Source: Anaerolineales bacterium (GTDB taxonomy: Bacteria; Chloroflexota; Anaerolineae; Anaerolineales; Villigracilaceae). Taken from it: 64,000 bases of DNA. Shown piece by piece: positions 62,002 through 64,000 of the stretch (position 1 is its first letter; each line of letters starts with the position of its first letter). Made by a program: the position numbers and the translations under genes. The notes under the pieces were generated by a model. The model was not told the DNA's origin. It worked only from the letters and a program-made list of their open reading frames with translations, and ran no database searches. The stretch spans positions 62,001 to 126,000 of the forward strand of contig JAHDWB010000008.1 of NCBI GenBank assembly GCA_023382595.1, given 5' to 3'.

Positions 62002-62763
62002 TCATGCCACGATCAGACTGCAACACGTAACCGCGCCCTCCGCCTTTGCCAGCTCTTCCAAATTGACATCAACCACGCGGAAGCCTTTTTCTTCCAGCTT
62101 GCGCCGGGTGCGCGGGAACGTTGTCGGGTAGATGATGCTGTCATTGACCGGCAGACAGTTTGCGGCGAAGGGTTCCGAGGCGTCCACTTCGATCAAGTCG
62201 AATCCGTTGAAGTGATCTGCATCCACCCAATTTTTGTTGATGAGCAGGGTCTTGTCATCCACACGTGTGACGGCGGTCTTGAGGTGCAGGCAATCGGTCA
62301 ACTCTAGCCCGATGACCGTGTATCCAAACCTGCCCAGCAACTCATTGAGCTGCTCGACCGCTTCCATGTTGCTGCGCGTGGACAAGCCGATGTAAATATT
62401 TTTACCAAGCACGAGCACGTCGCCGCCGTCCACGCTGGCGGGCGCGCTGACATGCACAAGCGGACGGTGGGGGGACAAGGCGCGGGCGATGGATTCGGTT
62501 TCGGGTTTGCGTGAATCAGCGCCGGGGCGGGTGATGACCGCGACCTCGGGCAGAATAAAGGCGGTATCTTCCACGAAGACCGAGTCGGGCAGGTCCGGTT
62601 CTTCGGGCAGTTCGATGACCTGACAGCCAAGCTGTGACAGAGTTTTTACATATTCGTCGTGTTGTTCGCGCGCGGTGTTAACATCGATGGGCGTGCGCTC
62701 GATATGGGTGATCTCGCACTCGTTGAAACGCGGGCTGACCTTGCGGGTGATGGCGATGGTCAT
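62002..62763 (-). CDS. Dimethylargininase (DDAH)-like amidinotransferase-fold enzyme
   Basis: 253 aa. The pentein-fold catalytic set is present: acidic pair in SVFVEDTAFI, His in DCLHLKTAVT, Cys in EGAVTCCSLIVA at the C-terminus. Length and pattern fit DDAH, which yields citrulline and a methylamine. Arginine deiminases are longer. It begins one base into the end of the ABC ATPase gene, so it is coupled to amino-acid transport. Confidence 0.88.
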   Translation of the reverse strand: MTIAITRKVSPRFNECEITHIERTPIDVNTAREQHDEYVKTLSQLGCQVIELPEEPDLPDSVFVEDTAFILPEVAVITRPGADSRKPETESIARALSPHRPLVHVSAPASVDGGDVLVLGKNIYIGLSTRSNMEAVEQLNELLGRFGYTVIGLELTDCLHLKTAVTRVDDKTLLINKNWVDADHFNGFDLIEVDASEPFAANCLPVNDSIIYPTTFPRTRRKLEEKGFRVVDVNLEELAKAEGAVTCCSLIVA

Positions 62764-63524
62764 TAACCGCCGCCCGTGCGATAGCGGATGATGAGCGCTT
62801 CGGTGCGCGGGTCTTTGGGGCTGTTGAAGATCTGTTCGGGGTTGTTGTCTTCGATCAGTTCTCCATCCGCCATGACGAGCACGCGGTCTGCCACTTCGCG
62901 GGCGAAGCCCATTTCATGCGTGACGACCAGCATGGTCATACCTTCCTTGGCAACCTTTTTCATCACGTTTAGCACTTCGCCGATCAGTTCAGGGTCGAGC
63001 GCGGAGGTGGGTTCGTCGAAGAGCATGACGCGCGGTTCCATGGTCAGGGCGCGGGCGATGGCGACGCGCTGTTTCTGCCCGCCGGAGAGACGGTTGGGAT
63101 ATTCGTCCTTTTTGAACAGCAGACCGACGCTGTCGAGGTGTTGCTCGGCGAGTTCGATCGCCTGTTTGCGGTCCATGCCTTTGACGGTGACCGGTCCTTC
63201 GATGACATTTTCCAGCACGGACATGTGCGGGAAGAGATTGAACTCCTGAAAGACCATGCCGGTCTTCAGGCGCACGTCATGCACCAGTTGACGGTGCACT
63301 CTTCCCTTCTCGCCGCCTTCCACACGGATGCCGTCCACTTCGATGGTTCCGTGGGAAGGCTCTTCGAGGAAGTTGATGCAGCGCAGCAGGGTGCTTTTGC
63401 CGGAACCGCTGCGCCCGATCAGGCAGACGACTTCACGTTCCGCCACCTGGAGGCTGATGTCCTTCAAGACGTGCAGGCGTCCGAAGTATTTGTCGAGGTT
63501 GGAGATTCGTACGATGGGCATCAT
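62763..63524 (-). CDS. Polar amino-acid ABC transporter ATPase
   Basis: 253 aa from ATG 63524, the first of two adjacent ATGs, just after the permease stop. Walker [11 protein letters not shown]-loop [13 protein letters not shown], signature LSGGQKQR, Walker [12 protein letters not shown], with the usual GlnQ/HisP length. It powers the permease upstream. The substrate is likely arginine-like given the DDAH gene, but that is inference. Confidence 0.94.
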   Translation of the reverse strand: MMPIVRISNLDKYFGRLHVLKDISLQVAEREVVCLIGRSGSGKSTLLRCINFLEEPSHGTIEVDGIRVEGGEKGRVHRQLVHDVRLKTGMVFQEFNLFPHMSVLENVIEGPVTVKGMDRKQAIELAEQHLDSVGLLFKKDEYPNRLSGGQKQRVAIARALTMEPRVMLFDEPTSALDPELIGEVLNVMKKVAKEGMTMLVVTHEMGFAREVADRVLVMADGELIEDNNPEQIFNSPKDPRTEALIIRYRTGGG

Positions 63525-63526
63525 GG

Positions 63527-64000
63527 TTATCGGTCTCCTTTGGAGAGGCGGGCTTCGATGATGCTCTGGACGTAGGTCAGGATCAGGGTCATCACCCAGT
63601 AGAAGATCGCCGCCATGATGAGCGCTTCGAGGTTGTTGAACTGGGCGCGTCCCACGCGGGTCGCGCGCCACATGATCTCATGCACGAAGCCCGTCGCGGA
63701 GACGAGCGCGGAGTCTTTTGTCATGGCGATGAATTCGTTGCCGACGGGCGGGATGGCGAAGCGCATCGCCTGCGGCAGAATGACGCGACGCATGGTCTGC
63801 AAGGGGGTCATGCCGAGTGCGGCAGCCGCCTCCCGCTGTCCCTTGCCGACGGATGCCAGCCCGGCGCGGAAGATCTCGCTCATGTATGCGCCGTAGTTCA
63901 GCCCAAGCGCCAGCACACCGGCGAACAAGCCGGTCAATATGATGCCAAGCTGCGGCAGGGCGAGAAAGAAGAAGAATATCTGCAGGTAGAGCGGCGTTCC
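63527..64000 (-). CDS. Polar amino-acid ABC transporter permease (runs off window)
   Basis: The last 157 codons. [11 protein letters not shown] opening region, then the EAA loop [22 protein letters not shown] and a C-terminal ARLSKGDR. HisM/ArtQ-type permease. The frame is open to the right edge; the start is outside. Its stop is two bases before the ATPase start. Confidence 0.93.
   Translation of the reverse strand, partial: GTPLYLQIFFFFLALPQLGIILTGLFAGVLALGLNYGAYMSEIFRAGLASVGKGQREAAAALGMTPLQTMRRVILPQAMRFAIPPVGNEFIAMTKDSALVSATGFVHEIMWRATRVGRAQFNNLEALIMAAIFYWVMTLILTYVQSIIEARLSKGDR

Overview
This is a gene-dense stretch (roughly 57% GC by eye) of a bacterial chromosome. Gene content and style suggest Chloroflexota, probably an Anaerolineae relative. 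The clues are Thr/Pro-rich linkers in lipoproteins, a TIR/formylglycine-fold protein, MoeA fused to a binding protein, and several families of short palindromic repeats in gaps and inside genes. The assignment is inference; there is no rRNA in the window. One tRNA gene (tRNA-Leu, anticodon GAG) is present.

Layout. 0-10.5 kb is a redox and iron block. It holds a cyclase-domain gene cut by the window edge, a thioredoxin-VKOR disulfide catalyst, a 13-haem cytochrome c lipoprotein interrupted by an in-frame TGA, a lipoprotein with four rhodanese domains, a LysR regulator, and an iron operon (DtxR, FeoA, split FeoB, FeoC, bacterioferritin). CRP/FNR-type palindromes (GTGA-N6-TCAC) precede the VKOR, cytochrome and iron genes. 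10.6-13 kb has a CBS protein and a TIR-coiled coil-membrane-FGE protein. 13-19 kb carries amino-acid and organic-acid catabolism (homocysteine methyltransferase, Thr/Ser dehydratase, 2-hydroxyacid dehydrogenase, fumarylacetoacetase) and a DUF433/DUF5615 toxin-antitoxin pair. 19.5-23.7 kb is purine synthesis (purA, purB, guaB), with purB and guaB sharing one symmetric -10. 23.7-33.3 kb has a DUF559 nuclease between inverted repeats, an aminotransferase, MoeA-PBP, a deacetylase, a nitroreductase, a phosphodiesterase and a cytochrome c lipoprotein. 33.3-38.9 kb is signalling (three receiver-only proteins, PilZ), a VIT metal transporter and a MoxR/VWA pair. 38.9-44.5 kb holds aspA, a glycosyltransferase, a radical SAM protein and small accessory genes. 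44.5-46.5 kb is an AT-richer accessory pocket with two small orphan genes and repeats. 46.5-55.5 kb contains TerC, thrB/thrC, an ECF transporter, dCTP deaminase and a GAF-HD-GYP protein. 55.5-64 kb has an arylamine acetyltransferase, an exonuclease-DinG helicase, plsX, tRNA-Leu, a DDAH-like enzyme and an amino-acid ABC transporter that runs off the edge.

The points most worth a second look are four. (1) The cytochrome's in-frame UGA is followed at the right distance by a hairpin resembling a bacterial SECIS. (2) A possible redox/iron regulon is defined by the shared palindromes. (3) The DUF559 gene is bracketed by inverted copies of a palindrome whose relative also sits inside a dehydrogenase gene. 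(4) Several genes have a TATAAT-like box only 5-7 bases before the ATG, suggesting leaderless mRNAs and deciding starts such as that of thrB.
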